This document shows, in pieces, positions 34,684 through 44,833 of a stretch of DNA of 64,000 nucleotides. The notes below the pieces were generated by a model. The model made no database searches, was not told the origin of the DNA, and worked only from the letters and a program-made list of their open reading frames with translations. The translations under genes and the position numbers were made by a program. Source of the stretch: Linum tenue (lineage: Eukaryota > Streptophyta > Magnoliopsida > Malpighiales > Linaceae); assembly GCA_946122785.1 (NCBI GenBank), contig CAMGYJ010000009.1, forward strand, positions 27,749,633 to 27,813,632, given 5' to 3'. The stretch's first letter is position 1, and each line of letters opens with the position of its first letter.

Positions 34684-34831
34684 CCATCCAAACCCTTAGT
34701 AGATGATATCATATAATATTATGGATACACCATCCAACCCCTAATTGGATGGTAACATCCTGTGTTCGTGGATATCATTCAAAGTACGAAATTGGATGTT
34801 GACATCCATGTCAACATTCGTGGATATCATC

Positions 34832-35552
34832 TGTACATGGGCGCTGGGCCGTGCTTGGGCCGGCACGGCACGGGCACGCTTCGGGCCCATTTATTTCGTG
34901 CCGTGCTTGGCACGGCCCGTTAGTTTTCGTGCCGTGCCATGCAAGCCCATTTGTTAACTTTGCTAGGCCCGGCCCAGGCCCGGGCACGGTTCGAATCGTG
35001 TCGTGCCTATTCGTACTCGTGCCATGCTCATATTCGTGTTTAATGAAAAGGACGAAAACAAAAGAGACAATGAAAAAGAAGGTGAAAATTGGACGGAAGA
35101 AGATAGCATTAACCGCTAATGTTTCATAAAAGTAACAAATCGGGGAAAAGAAAATTGAAAGTGTAGCGAGTGTGATTTGGCTTTGTTTAATTCTTTGTTC
35201 ATTTTTACTTATGTTAGTAATTACGTATATATCTTTATGACACTTCTAACAATAACAAATAATTATTTTTCTACTCGTGTTTTGTAATATTTGAACCTAT
35301 AATTCTTTTTACATTTATTTTTTATCAAATAAATATTATTTTCGTGCCATGTCCGTTCTTATACTCAATAAAGTCTAGAAAATATTAGGTCCGACACGGC
35401 CCACTTATATATCGTGTCGTGCCCGTGCTCATTAAGTTTAGGCCCAGCACGGCCCATAAATTATTTGTGCTCGTACCGGGCTGGTCCATTTATTTCGTGC
35501 TCGTGTCGTGTCGTGCTAGCCCGTGGGCGGCACGGCCCGGTGCCCACGTACA
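34832..35552. mobile_element. GC-ended MITE with GGGCACGGCC repeats
   Basis: Ends TGTACATGGGCGCTGGGCC and, inverted, TGTACGTGGGCACCGGGCC; subterminal CGTGCCGTGC/GGCACGGC words repeat on both sides with an AT-rich middle. The candidate 8-bp flanks match only in part (5 of 8), so the duplication is uncertain. Confidence 0.7.
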
Positions 35553-35965
35553 ATAATATCCAATCTTATTGTTACCGTTGAATCTAACACGACGACATGG
35601 TGGATGACTGCTATGATATGATGACGTGTCAAAAGACTTACAGCGATCGCATATAGGCTAAGGTTTAATTACTTTTTGGGAAGAGGAGAGAGAAAGAGGT
35701 TGGGCAACTCCACAACAGAAATTGAAGTAAACTTCTGGAGGAAGGAGGACAATCACAAACACACAGAAGACAACTTGTATCAATTATTCATTTTCTTTTT
35801 TCTCTGTAATTTCCAGATCTCTCCCTCAAAAGGATCTTTCATACTCATAGTCTTAGTTGTAGTCGCGGAGCTCTTAATGAATCTCCGCAAGAGTAGAGAG
35901 ACAGTAACATAGATTCCTTTGTATGCACCAAATGTCATCGTTTGAACATTGTTTGAAGAATTGAG
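35553..35965. other. Spacer with nothing recognised
   Basis: Short frames only. The right edge is where the duplicated Gnk2 3' fragment begins. Confidence 0.35.
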
Positions 35966-36253
35966 GGTCGTAGTAATAATCATCATCTTCATAGAAGTCA
36001 GGCAAAACCCAAATCGATAGAAGTGAGAATGGTGACTACTCAATGATATTCTACCAGATTGGCGTGTGATTGATTATAGCCTACCAGAAACTCTCTTCGT
36101 TGGATAGACGTATCGTCGATGAAAGCGATCCAGGGGTTTTAATTTGTTGTTTGTTCAGGGGTTATCAATACTATCTACGTATAGTGATCCTTTGTGGTTA
36201 TGGTGACTCTTTATGGTTTGTGTTTATGTGTATATCAAAATAAAGCTCTCTAA
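35966..36253 (+). pseudogene. Gnk2 gene 3' fragment, copy 1 of a 288-bp duplication
   Basis: Codons 36019-36069 read RSENGDYSMIFYQIGV-stop, aligning with the last residues of gene 1 (RSENADCSMTFF) and gene 2 (RENDGCSMRFYQLA); the cysteine is replaced by tyrosine. The following ~180 bp match the 3' flank of gene 2 (GCGATCCAGGGG, GTTTATGTGTATATCAAAATAA). The 5' coding part is missing. The identical segment recurs at 44399-44686, on the other side of Copia-2. Confidence 0.75.
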
Positions 36254-37162
36254 TGTTGGATCGTTGAGCGCGAGACGATGGGATTTTTCTTCGGTGGTTT
36301 CCCCTTCAAACAAACCCTAAAACAGCAAACTCAGATCAAGTGAAGGAATCGAGTGATTGAAATATTTAGTAAGAAGAAGAAGATGAATTTTGATTCCAAG
36401 GTTCTCAAACTCTAATATGTTAGTGAAACAGGACGAATTGGGCTTTGTGTATAAAACGCAGCAATGACACAAACAGAATCAAAGTGGGCCAGAAGTTCAA
36501 GCCCACTATACTGAATCTTCTTCTTCGTGATGAAGCGAAGACTTCTTCCCAGAACTCTGCTTCTGCAAAACAGAGTTAGCTAACAGCAATATACAAATAT
36601 CAAATCCAAACTCATTCACACACACAAACCGAATTTTTACGTGGTATCCGATATTGGGAGAATGAGGATCCCAATATCGACTAATCCACGGTAGGAGACT
36701 CTCCTCTTGAGATCTCCTACGTAAGCACTATATCTGTGTCTCAGTGTTTTACAGGACTCGGCAAGCTTCTACTCTGCTCCCAGCAGCTCTACCTAGCTCG
36801 CTATTGATGAACAATCTTCCTGAACAAACACTCCGGTTTTCCCAGCTATTCACTCTGAATAGCTGTACTGATTGCCTCACAAAGACTTTAGCTTCACACG
36901 CTGTATCTTTTTGCTCTCTCAGAATCACAAGGGAAAACTATATTATTCTACTCAATCAAACTGCATCTTATAGTTGTACACCAGAGCCGTTGAAGGGAAA
37001 TCTTGACTTGCCAAATATGCTGCATCCATTCCTGGCAAGATTTCATTTCCTTCTATTTCCATATTGCCTTGAATCCTCCTGAATCACGCAATCAATTTCC
37101 TTCTTTTTGCTGTTGCCAATCCTCAGGCTATACAGGCTGGCATCGATCTGCTTCTCTCAACA
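36254..37162 (-). repeat. 3' LTR of Copia-2
   Basis: 909 bp, nearly identical to 43490-44398. The polypurine tract lies just inside it. Confidence 0.93.
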
Positions 37163-37480
37163 TTCTCCCCCTAAGCATGTCATTTGCTCCTGTCTTTGCT
37201 GCTTTCATATATTTCCTGCACAACTCAACAAACGGTTGGTGCAGCCTGTCCCAAACAGCATACTTTACATAATACTGATGAGTTTGAAAAGAGAATGGAA
37301 TCCATTTTATTATTAAAAACCAGAAGACTCGAAACAAGCAGAGATGCGCTCAATCATTGATAGCTCGATAGACTAAAACAGTTGTAACCCATAACCAACC
37401 CTTATTGACTCGATGACATAGAACAAACCCAAGATTTCGACTGACCAGACCAGTGGACTCCCCCTAAACAGATGATCTAT
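37163..37480 (-). promoter_or_regulatory. Polypurine tract and PPT-like repeats of Copia-2
   Basis: The LTR-proximal tract is reverse strand GCTTAGGGGGAGAA at 37163-37176. A second AGGGGGAGTC copy lies at about 37458-37468, and a third (CAGGGGGAGAAAAG) lies inside the third ORF near 37706. Repeated tracts are a Sirevirus trait, also seen in Copia-1. Confidence 0.65.
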
Positions 37481-38557
37481 CTAAAACTCATACTCAGGTG
37501 GAGACTCATAATCAGACACACCATCTTCCTCTTTCTCCTGCAAGTCACTTGGTTCAGTCTCCTTAGCCAGATCAACTTGAGCCTTACACAGCTCTAGATA
37601 ACAAAGTTCCTTGCTCTTGATGGACTGAATTTGCTGATCTAATGCCGCCGATGCAGCATCTAACAGAGCATGAACTAACTGAGTCTTAGGGATAGCAGCA
37701 AGCTTTTCTCCCCCTGAGCAAATGACAGGCTTCCTCCTACCAACAGAAGCATCGACACGGACAAGGATATGCTGAGCTCGCAAATCCTCACGAATGTCAC
37801 AGAGCAGGATCTTGTCCGAAAGATCAATACCAAGAGAATACAAGAGACGTGTTATCTGAGGACCAAAAGGGAGAGGGCCAGAGTAGTTCTCATCTCCGTA
37901 CATAATCATGTGGGCAAACATGAGCGAGGAAAAGTTGAGATGAACTCTATCACGAGCATTAGCCATAATCCACACATCAGAAGGGTGAGCTAATTCATTT
38001 CTCGACACACTACGAGGAAGCAGTATGCGAGTAATAAAGAAGTACATAACTTTGAAGAGATCCGCAAGCCTTCCTGCTGAAAGTCGATTGGGAAAATGAC
38101 GACCAATGTCATGAGTAAGAGATTCCAGTGCAGATCCATAGTCAAAACGGATCTCAGCAAAGTCATCATTGGTGGCAGCCGAGGACCCTTGACTAGGGAG
38201 CCCTAGGATTTCTGCAAGCAAGGAAGGGGTGACCAGTATCTCATGATGATACACCACCGTGGTGAAGAATGATGGACTAGGACCAGGACCTCTCTTCAGG
38301 CTGGCATAAAACATCCTGACAGCTTCAGGACATTGGCTAAACCTGCGATTCTCAAAGAGAGAATCCCACCCAAGATTGTGGATGAGCCCAGAAACATCCA
38401 GATCATACTTTTGAAAGGAGGAAGGATGAATGGTGAAGGATGGATAGAGAGGGCGATGGCGGAAATATTTGAGATAACGCTCATAGCGTGCAGGGTTATG
38501 GAACCCTTTGTTGTTGAAGGTAACTGCAGGATGCAATTGAGGATGAATAGGAGCCAT
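37481..38557 (-). CDS. Third ORF of Copia-2, downstream of pol
   Basis: 358 aa from an ATG, intact, same strand as pol and 176 nt after its stop. It shares with the Copia-1 third ORF: NLGWDSL, CPEAVRMFY, a V..H....P....ILGLP block, LPFGPQITRLLYSL and an acidic tail (KEEDGVSDYESPPEYEF). Outside these blocks it is strongly diverged, so conservation of the motifs over that distance suggests selection. No signal peptide or transmembrane segment, which argues against an envelope role. The family resembles what is called putative plant transposon protein; function is not known. Confidence 0.82.
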   Translation of the reverse strand: MAPIHPQLHPAVTFNNKGFHNPARYERYLKYFRHRPLYPSFTIHPSSFQKYDLDVSGLIHNLGWDSLFENRRFSQCPEAVRMFYASLKRGPGPSPSFFTTVVYHHEILVTPSLLAEILGLPSQGSSAATNDDFAEIRFDYGSALESLTHDIGRHFPNRLSAGRLADLFKVMYFFITRILLPRSVSRNELAHPSDVWIMANARDRVHLNFSSLMFAHMIMYGDENYSGPLPFGPQITRLLYSLGIDLSDKILLCDIREDLRAQHILVRVDASVGRRKPVICSGGEKLAAIPKTQLVHALLDAASAALDQQIQSIKSKELCYLELCKAQVDLAKETEPSDLQEKEEDGVSDYESPPEYEF

Positions 38558-38733
38558 TTTTTTTTTTTTGGAAAGGGCAGAGGTGTAGGGGAGTGGTGTG
38601 AAGGTTGTGAATGAAGAGAGGACGAGGAGAATACTGCATATATAAGGGCAGCCTCTAGAGTTAGAAAAGGAAGAGTGAGGATTTGATTAGGGAAAGAATC
38701 AATGAATGACAGAATCAGGAAACAGCCCTGATT

Positions 38734-41700
38734 TTAAGGGATCATAGAAATCTCTTCCTGTGAAAATAGGCCAAGTTCCCTACGAATGTATAGAAATTTT
38801 TCAGCCCCTAAAGGCTTAGTAAAGATATCAGCCCACTGGCAATCAGTGCTAATGAATTGAAGATGAATCTGACCATCTTGCACAAGATCCCTAATGAAAT
38901 GATACCTAACTTCTATATGTTTGGTTCTGGAGTGTTGAATGGGGTTTTTGGTCATATTAACAGCACTAGTGTTATCACACATGACTGGTAGAGAACCAAG
39001 CAGAATACCATAATCTCTAAGCTGATATTTCATCCAGAGGAGTTGGGTACAACAGAACCCTGCTGCCACATACTCTGCCTCTGCAGTGGATAGTGCCACA
39101 GTGTTCTGTTTCTTGCTAAACCAGGAGATTAGAGAGGATCCTAGGAAGTGACAAGCACCTGAAGTGCTTTTCCTATCAACTGAACATCCAGCATAATCAG
39201 AGTCGGTGTAACTAATCAAGTCAAGACTGGAATCACTAGAATACCATAGACCTAGGGTGGGAGTTCCTATCAGATATCTGAAGATTCGTTTTAGTGCAGA
39301 AAAGTGACTTTCTTTTGGACAGCTTTGGAACCGAGCACTGACACAGACACTATACATAATGTCTGGTCTGCTAGCAGTCAGATATAGTAGAGAACCTATC
39401 ATTCCCCTGAATAAACGACTGTCTACAGGTTTCCCAGATTCATCCTTGGAAAGTTTAGTAGAGGAACCCATAGGGGTGGATGCAGCTTTTAGATTAGTGA
39501 AGCCAAAACGTTTTAGCATATTATTCAGATACTTTGTCTGACTAATAAAGATGCCTTTACTTGTTTGTTTAATTTGCAGACCAAGGAAGTAATTTAGTTC
39601 ACCCATAAGACTCATTTCAAAGGCACCTTTCATCGAGATTTCAAAGTTTTTGCACAATTCTTCATTTGAGGATCCAAAGATTATATCGTCTACATACACC
39701 TGTACTAACAAAATGTGTTCATCCTGATTTTTTATGAATAAAGTTTTGTCTACTTGACCCCTACGAAATCCATCATTGATTAAAAATTGACTTAGCTTAT
39801 CGTACCAAGCTCGTGGAGCTTGTTTTAGGCCATATAATGCTTTATTCAGTTTATACACATAATCAGGATGCTCAGGATCTTCAAATCCAGGAGGTTGTTC
39901 AACATATACCTCTTCTTTTAAATCCCCATTTAGAAAAGCGCTTTTTACATCCATTTGGTATAATTTAAAACCTTTTGAGGCTGCAAATGCACACAATAAC
40001 CTAATTGCTTCCAGCCTAGCTACAGGTGCAAAAGTCTCATCAAAGTCTATGCCTTCCTCTTGATTGTAACCCTGTGCCACTAACCGAGACTTATTTCTCA
40101 CAATCATACCAATTTCATCTGATTTATTTCGATAGACCCATTTAGTTCCTATGATAGTTCTGTTCTTAGGTCTAGGAACCAAATCCCATACTTTGGTTCT
40201 TTCAAATTGATGCATTTCTTCATGCATTGCAGCATTCCAAATTTCATCCTCTAATGCTTCATCTATGTTCTTAGGTTCTATTAGAGATATAAAAGCAGTA
40301 TGTTCTGGATAAGCTTTGGATCGAGTTACCATACCTTGATTTATGCTTCCAATCACCAGAGAGGGTGGATGTCGCTTTTGAATGTGCAGAGGAGCTTCTG
40401 GTCTATGTATGTTTTCAGGGTCTGCTCCTTGACCTTCTTCTGTGTTCGTTGTTGCTTCAACAGCCCCTTTAGTTTGACTCAAATTGAGTCCAAAATCCTC
40501 ATCATCTTCTAAGCTTTCTGCACACTTACTGGTAGACTCATCAAATACCACATGAATGGACTCCTCAACCTTGAGGGTCCTTTTATTATAGACACGATAA
40601 GCTTTGCTATTCACAGAGTATCCTAAAAAGATAGCTTCATCTGATTTTGAATCAAACTTCCCTAGCTGATCTTTAGTATTTAGAACAAAACACTTACATC
40701 CAAATGGATGAAAATACCCTAGATTAGGTTTTCTGTCCTTCCATAGCTCGTATGGTGTTTTGTTCAACTTTGATCTAATTAGGGCTCTGTTTGTAATATA
40801 GCAAGCAGTATTGATTGCCTCTCCCCAGAACTGTTTTGGTACCCCATAATCATTAAGCATAGTTCTGCCTATTTCAATGAGAGTTCTGTTTTTCCTTTCC
40901 ACAACTCCATTCTGCTGTGGAGTCCTAGGTGCAGAAAAATTGTGTGTAATTCCTTTTTCATTACAGAATTGTTCAAAGTTTTCTGACACAAATTCTCCAC
41001 CATGGTCACTTCTGATACTGATGATTTTAACTTGTTTTTCGTTTTCAACTCTAATAGAGTAGTTCTTAAATTCAGACAGAGCTTCATCTTTACTGGAGAG
41101 AAAGAGTACCCAAGTATATCTAGAAAAGTCATCCACTATCACAAAAGCATAGTATTTTCCACCTAGACTTTTTATATTACTAGGGCCAAATTGGTCTAGA
41201 TGCAGCAGTTCCAAGGGTCTTTTAGAAGAAATGACTGTTTTGGTTTTGAAGGATGTTTTAATTTGTTTTCCTCTAGCACAGGCATCACAGAAGAATTCTT
41301 TCTTACTGTTGATCTTAGGAATTCCTCTTACTAATCCTAGATTAACTAACCTGGATAAGGTACCAATCCCTACATGACCTAGTCTGCGATGCCACTCTAT
41401 CTGATCATTTTTATCCACAGTGATTAAGCATGTTTCATTGAAAGCAGCTTTGTCATTTAGATCAATGGTGAACAGTTTACCCTTTCGTTTACCAGTAAAA
41501 AGAATTTTACCCGAGGAGATTTCTTCAACAAAACATTTTTCTGGCTCAAAGACTACTCTGTTTTTATTACCACACATCTGACTTATGGAGAGTAAGTTGT
41601 GCTTAAGGTCTTTCACTAGCATGACATTATTTATTGAGGGCATTGATCCTATTTGACCTTTTCCTAGAATTTCAGTACTAAAATTATCACCAAAGAAAAC

Positions 41701-41799
41701 TTTACCTTTCTTCCCTAGAGCCAGATTAGTAAAAAGTCTTTTATCCCCTGTCATGTGGTGTGAGCATCCACTGTCAAGAATCCAAACGCTGTCTGCCAT
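38734..41799 (-). CDS. Copia-2 pol (protease, integrase, RT, RNase H)
   Basis: The open frame extends to 41823. The first ATG is at 41799 ([18 protein letters not shown]), giving 1021 aa that begin immediately before the protease DSG. Then HRRLGHVG and CDACARGKQ (integrase zinc region), [15 protein letters not shown] and [11 protein letters not shown] (integrase core), [21 protein letters not shown] (RT active site) and [19 protein letters not shown] (RNase H). No internal stop. A TAA about 11 codons upstream of the ATG separates it from the C-terminal gag frame, so expression needs readthrough, reinitiation or a separate start. All catalytic motifs are present. Confidence 0.93.
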   Translation of the reverse strand: MADSVWILDSGCSHHMTGDKRLFTNLALGKKGKVFFGDNFSTEILGKGQIGSMPSINNVMLVKDLKHNLLSISQMCGNKNRVVFEPEKCFVEEISSGKILFTGKRKGKLFTIDLNDKAAFNETCLITVDKNDQIEWHRRLGHVGIGTLSRLVNLGLVRGIPKINSKKEFFCDACARGKQIKTSFKTKTVISSKRPLELLHLDQFGPSNIKSLGGKYYAFVIVDDFSRYTWVLFLSSKDEALSEFKNYSIRVENEKQVKIISIRSDHGGEFVSENFEQFCNEKGITHNFSAPRTPQQNGVVERKNRTLIEIGRTMLNDYGVPKQFWGEAINTACYITNRALIRSKLNKTPYELWKDRKPNLGYFHPFGCKCFVLNTKDQLGKFDSKSDEAIFLGYSVNSKAYRVYNKRTLKVEESIHVVFDESTSKCAESLEDDEDFGLNLSQTKGAVEATTNTEEGQGADPENIHRPEAPLHIQKRHPPSLVIGSINQGMVTRSKAYPEHTAFISLIEPKNIDEALEDEIWNAAMHEEMHQFERTKVWDLVPRPKNRTIIGTKWVYRNKSDEIGMIVRNKSRLVAQGYNQEEGIDFDETFAPVARLEAIRLLCAFAASKGFKLYQMDVKSAFLNGDLKEEVYVEQPPGFEDPEHPDYVYKLNKALYGLKQAPRAWYDKLSQFLINDGFRRGQVDKTLFIKNQDEHILLVQVYVDDIIFGSSNEELCKNFEISMKGAFEMSLMGELNYFLGLQIKQTSKGIFISQTKYLNNMLKRFGFTNLKAASTPMGSSTKLSKDESGKPVDSRLFRGMIGSLLYLTASRPDIMYSVCVSARFQSCPKESHFSALKRIFRYLIGTPTLGLWYSSDSSLDLISYTDSDYAGCSVDRKSTSGACHFLGSSLISWFSKKQNTVALSTAEAEYVAAGFCCTQLLWMKYQLRDYGILLGSLPVMCDNTSAVNMTKNPIQHSRTKHIEVRYHFIRDLVQDGQIHLQFISTDCQWADIFTKPLGAEKFLYIRRELGLFSQEEISMIP

Positions 41800-43436
41800 G
41801 CTCACTTGGAGCCAGGTCTGCAAAAAACAGTTTTATTTGTTGGTTTTAGGTATCCAAACTAGTTTGGTTACCCTTCCCATCTGAATGATCTTTGAACAAT
41901 TTTGACTTGAGTGTCCTATTTCATGACAGTTAAAACAATTTAGATTTTTTGCTCGACTTTCTTTGGCCAACCGTTTTCTACAATCAGCAATATGATGTCC
42001 AATTTTATGACAATAGTAACACTCAGTACTTCTGATCTTATGTGATTGTTTGTAATTCTTTTCCCTTTACATTCTGTTTTCAGACTTTCAATTTCAGCTT
42101 CTGAAGTTCCTAACTTGTTTCTTAGTTCACAATTTTCAGTCAAAGCATCTAGTAGTTTATTTTCTATAACCAACTTTTCAGCTTTTAGAGATGCAACTTC
42201 TTCTAACAGGTTTTCATACTTAGACTTAATTAACACATGCTTGTGTTTAACCCTCAAGAACTCGTTTTGAATGTCCAAAATAGTTTCATCTAATTGTTCA
42301 TCTTCACTACAGCAGTCAGAGTAATAAAGATTTACCTGTTTTTCGCTTTCCTCAGTGTCACTTTCTTCAACCGCCATGTATGCTTCCTGTTTTTTGTCCT
42401 CCTCATCTTCGTCATCTTCACTGCAGCTCCAAGTTGCAGCAAAAGCCTTCTCCTTCTTCAGCAAGGGACAGTCAGCTCTGATGTGCCCAGCCTTTCCGCA
42501 TTTGAAGCATCCAGTTTGAGGCTGAACCCTTTCAGAACTCGTACCTTCTCTTTTGTTCTTTACCCAGAGACGATTTGGTCTGCTGAGTTCCTTCTCGTTA
42601 TCCCCATCTCTTGCTTTATTGGCGAAGCTTCCTCTTCTCTTTTCTTTTCTAATTCGTAGCAGTTTAGCTACATGCTTGCTGAGCATCGCTAGTTCGTCAT
42701 CCTCCATTTCTTCCAGACAGTCGAGATCATCTTCCTGAGTCACGGCCTTGAAAGCTATTCCTTTCTTTTCCTTCCTAGGTTCTTCCACTTCTTCCCTTTT
42801 CAATTTCTCTTCATGGGTTACCAGGGATCCAATTAGCTCATCCAGACTTAGCCTTGTAAGATCCTTGGACTCCTCGATAGCGGTTACTTTAGGAGTCCAT
42901 CTCTTAGGTAAGGCCCAAAGAACTTTCCTTACCAAATCGGCACTGGCATACTCCACCTCCAGATTCCTTAGGCTGTTTACGATTATAGTAAATCGCTCTA
43001 TCATTTCTCTGATTGATTCCTCTGGCTTCATGATGAATGATTCAAACTCCTGCTTCAAGCTATTGATTCGAGAGATCTTCACATGTGATGTTCCCTCATG
43101 TGCTATCTGGAGCTTATCCCAGATCTCCTTGGCCGTCTTACACCCTGACACCCTGTGATATTCCTCGGGACCTAGGGCACAGTACATTAGATTAGTGGCC
43201 TTTGAATTCATTTGGAAGTTCCTCTTGTCGACCTCGGTCCATTTCCCGCGAGCTTCCTTTACTTCGAGTGGACCATCCATTACTATGTTCCACAGATCAG
43301 GATCCGTCGATCCTATGAAGAGCTCCATTCGATTACGCCAGTAACCATAATGAACCCCTTCAAATCTTGGTGGCCTCGTTTGAGAGAATCCATCCGCCAT
43401 GAAAATTCCCGTTCCAGTTGCTGACCCCGAGCTCAT
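41800..43436 (-). CDS. Copia-2 gag, with frameshift near its C-terminus
   Basis: The ATG at 43436 ([12 protein letters not shown]) opens a frame to 41940. It has a UBN2-type gag domain (about residues 25-230), a CCHC knuckle [14 protein letters not shown] (about residue 308), an acidic stretch and a coiled coil (about 380-465) typical of Sirevirus gag. Near 42060, at AAAGGGAAAAG, the gag frame departs from the frame that encodes two further knuckles, [14 protein letters not shown] and [14 protein letters not shown]; that frame is -1 relative to gag and ends at TAA near 41835. Either a one-base mutation or a translational shift separates them. A GTG 15 nt upstream of the ATG is an unlikely start. 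Confidence 0.85.
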
Positions 43437-43472
43437 CTTCTCCGCGGACACTTAAGCCTCTTGTGCAGGAGC

Positions 43473-43487
43473 CGGGCTCTGATACCA
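43473..43487 (-). promoter_or_regulatory. Primer binding site of Copia-2 (initiator tRNA-Met type)
   Basis: Reverse-strand TGGTATCAGAGCCCG, two bases inside the 5' LTR. Confidence 0.85.
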
Positions 43488-43489
43488 CG

Positions 43490-44398
43490 TGTTGGATCGT
43501 TGAGCGCGAGACGATGGGATTTTTCTTCGGTGGTTTCCCCTTCAAACAAACCCTAAAACAGCAAACTCAGATCAAGTGAAGGAATCGAGTGATTGAAATA
43601 TTTAGTAAGAAGAAGAAGATGAATTTTGATTCCAAGGTTCTCAAACTCTAATATGTTAGTGAAACGGGACGAATTGGGCTTTGTGTATAAAACGCAGCAA
43701 TGACACAAACAGAATCAAAGTGGGCCAGAAGTTCAAGCCCACTATACTGAATCTTCTTCTTCGTGATGAAGCGAAGACTTCTTCCCAGAACTCTGCTTCT
43801 GCAAAACAGAGTTAGCTAACAGCAATATACAAATATCAAATCCAAACTCATTCACACACACAAACCGAATTTTTACGTGGTATCCGATATTGGGAGAATG
43901 AGGATCCCAATATCGACTAATCCACGGTAGGAGACTCTCCTCTTGAGATCTCCTACGTAAGCACTATATCTATGTCTCAGTGTTTTACAGGACTCGGCAA
44001 GCTTCTACTCTGCTCCCAGCAGCTCTACCTAGCTCGCTATTGATGAACAATCTTCCTGAACAAACACTCCGGTTTTCCCAGCTATTCACTCTGAATAGCT
44101 GTACTGATTGCCTCACAAAGACTTTAGCTTCACACGCTGTATCTTTTTGCTCTCTCAGAATCACAAGGGAAAACTATATTATTCTACTCAATCAAACTGC
44201 ATCTTATAGTTGTACACCAGAGCCGTTGAAGGGAAATCTTGACTTGCCAAATATGCTGCATCCATTCCTGGCAAGATTTCATTTCCTTCTATTTCCATAT
44301 TGCCTTGAATCCTCCTGAATCACGCAATCAATTTCCTTCTTTTTGCTGTTGCCAATCCTCAGGCTATACAGGCTGGCATCGATCTGCTTCTCTCAACA
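43490..44398 (-). repeat. 5' LTR of Copia-2
   Basis: 909 bp, pairs with 36254-37162. It is followed directly by the second copy of the 288-bp host duplication. Confidence 0.93.
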
Positions 44399-44800
44399 GG
44401 TCGTAGTAATAATCATCATCTTCATAGAAGTCAGGCAAAACCCAAATCGATAGAAGTGAGAATGGTGACTACTCAATGATATTCTACCAGATTGGCGTGT
44501 GATTGATTATAGCCTACCAGAAACTCTCTTCGTTGGATAGACGTATCGTCGATGAAAGCGATCCATGGGTTTTAATTTGTTGTTTGTTCAGGGGTTATCA
44601 ATACTATCTACGTATAGTGATCCTTTGTGGTTATGGTGACTCTTTATGGTTTGTGTTTATGTGTATATCAAAATAAAGCTCTCTAATGTTGAAATTTGAA
44701 ACACTATATGAATTATTTTGAATGAATGAGCTACTTTAAAAGGTTGGTCTCGTACATATTAGATTGTCCTGATGGTCTGGTTGGATCGAATATTTGGTGA
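44399..44800 (+). pseudogene. Gnk2 gene 3' fragment, copy 2, and its continuing 3' flank
   Basis: 44399-44686 repeats 35966-36253 with one visible difference (CCATGGG versus CCAGGGG). Unlike copy 1, it continues beyond 44686 into more 3' flank similar to that of gene 2 (GAGCTACTTTAAAAGGTTGG, TTTGGTGAATA). This side is therefore the original right flank of the array unit. Confidence 0.72.
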
Positions 44801-44833
44801 ATATGAGAGTGAGTTGATCATTCAGTACTTTGT

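Larger units (their letters stand above)
36254..44398 (-). mobile_element. Young Sirevirus-type Copia retrotransposon (Copia-2)
   Basis: 8.1 kb on the minus strand. LTRs of 909 bp at 36254-37162 and 43490-44398, TG...CA, with only two visible differences. The primer binding site is at 43473-43487 (reverse strand TGGTATCAGAGCCCG, initiator tRNA-Met). The polypurine tract is at 37163-37175. It carries gag, pol and a third ORF. There is no 5-bp target duplication: TCTAA on the left, GGTCG on the right. Instead a 288-bp host segment is duplicated on both sides. Confidence 0.95.

Noticed and set aside
34745..35129. Plus-strand ORFs rich in Pro, Arg and Cys
   Set aside because: They derive from the GGGCACGGCC subterminal repeats of a MITE.
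36254..44398. 288-bp flanking repeats as part of the LTRs
   Set aside because: They lie outside the TG...CA boundaries and match the Gnk2 3' flank, so they are host sequence.
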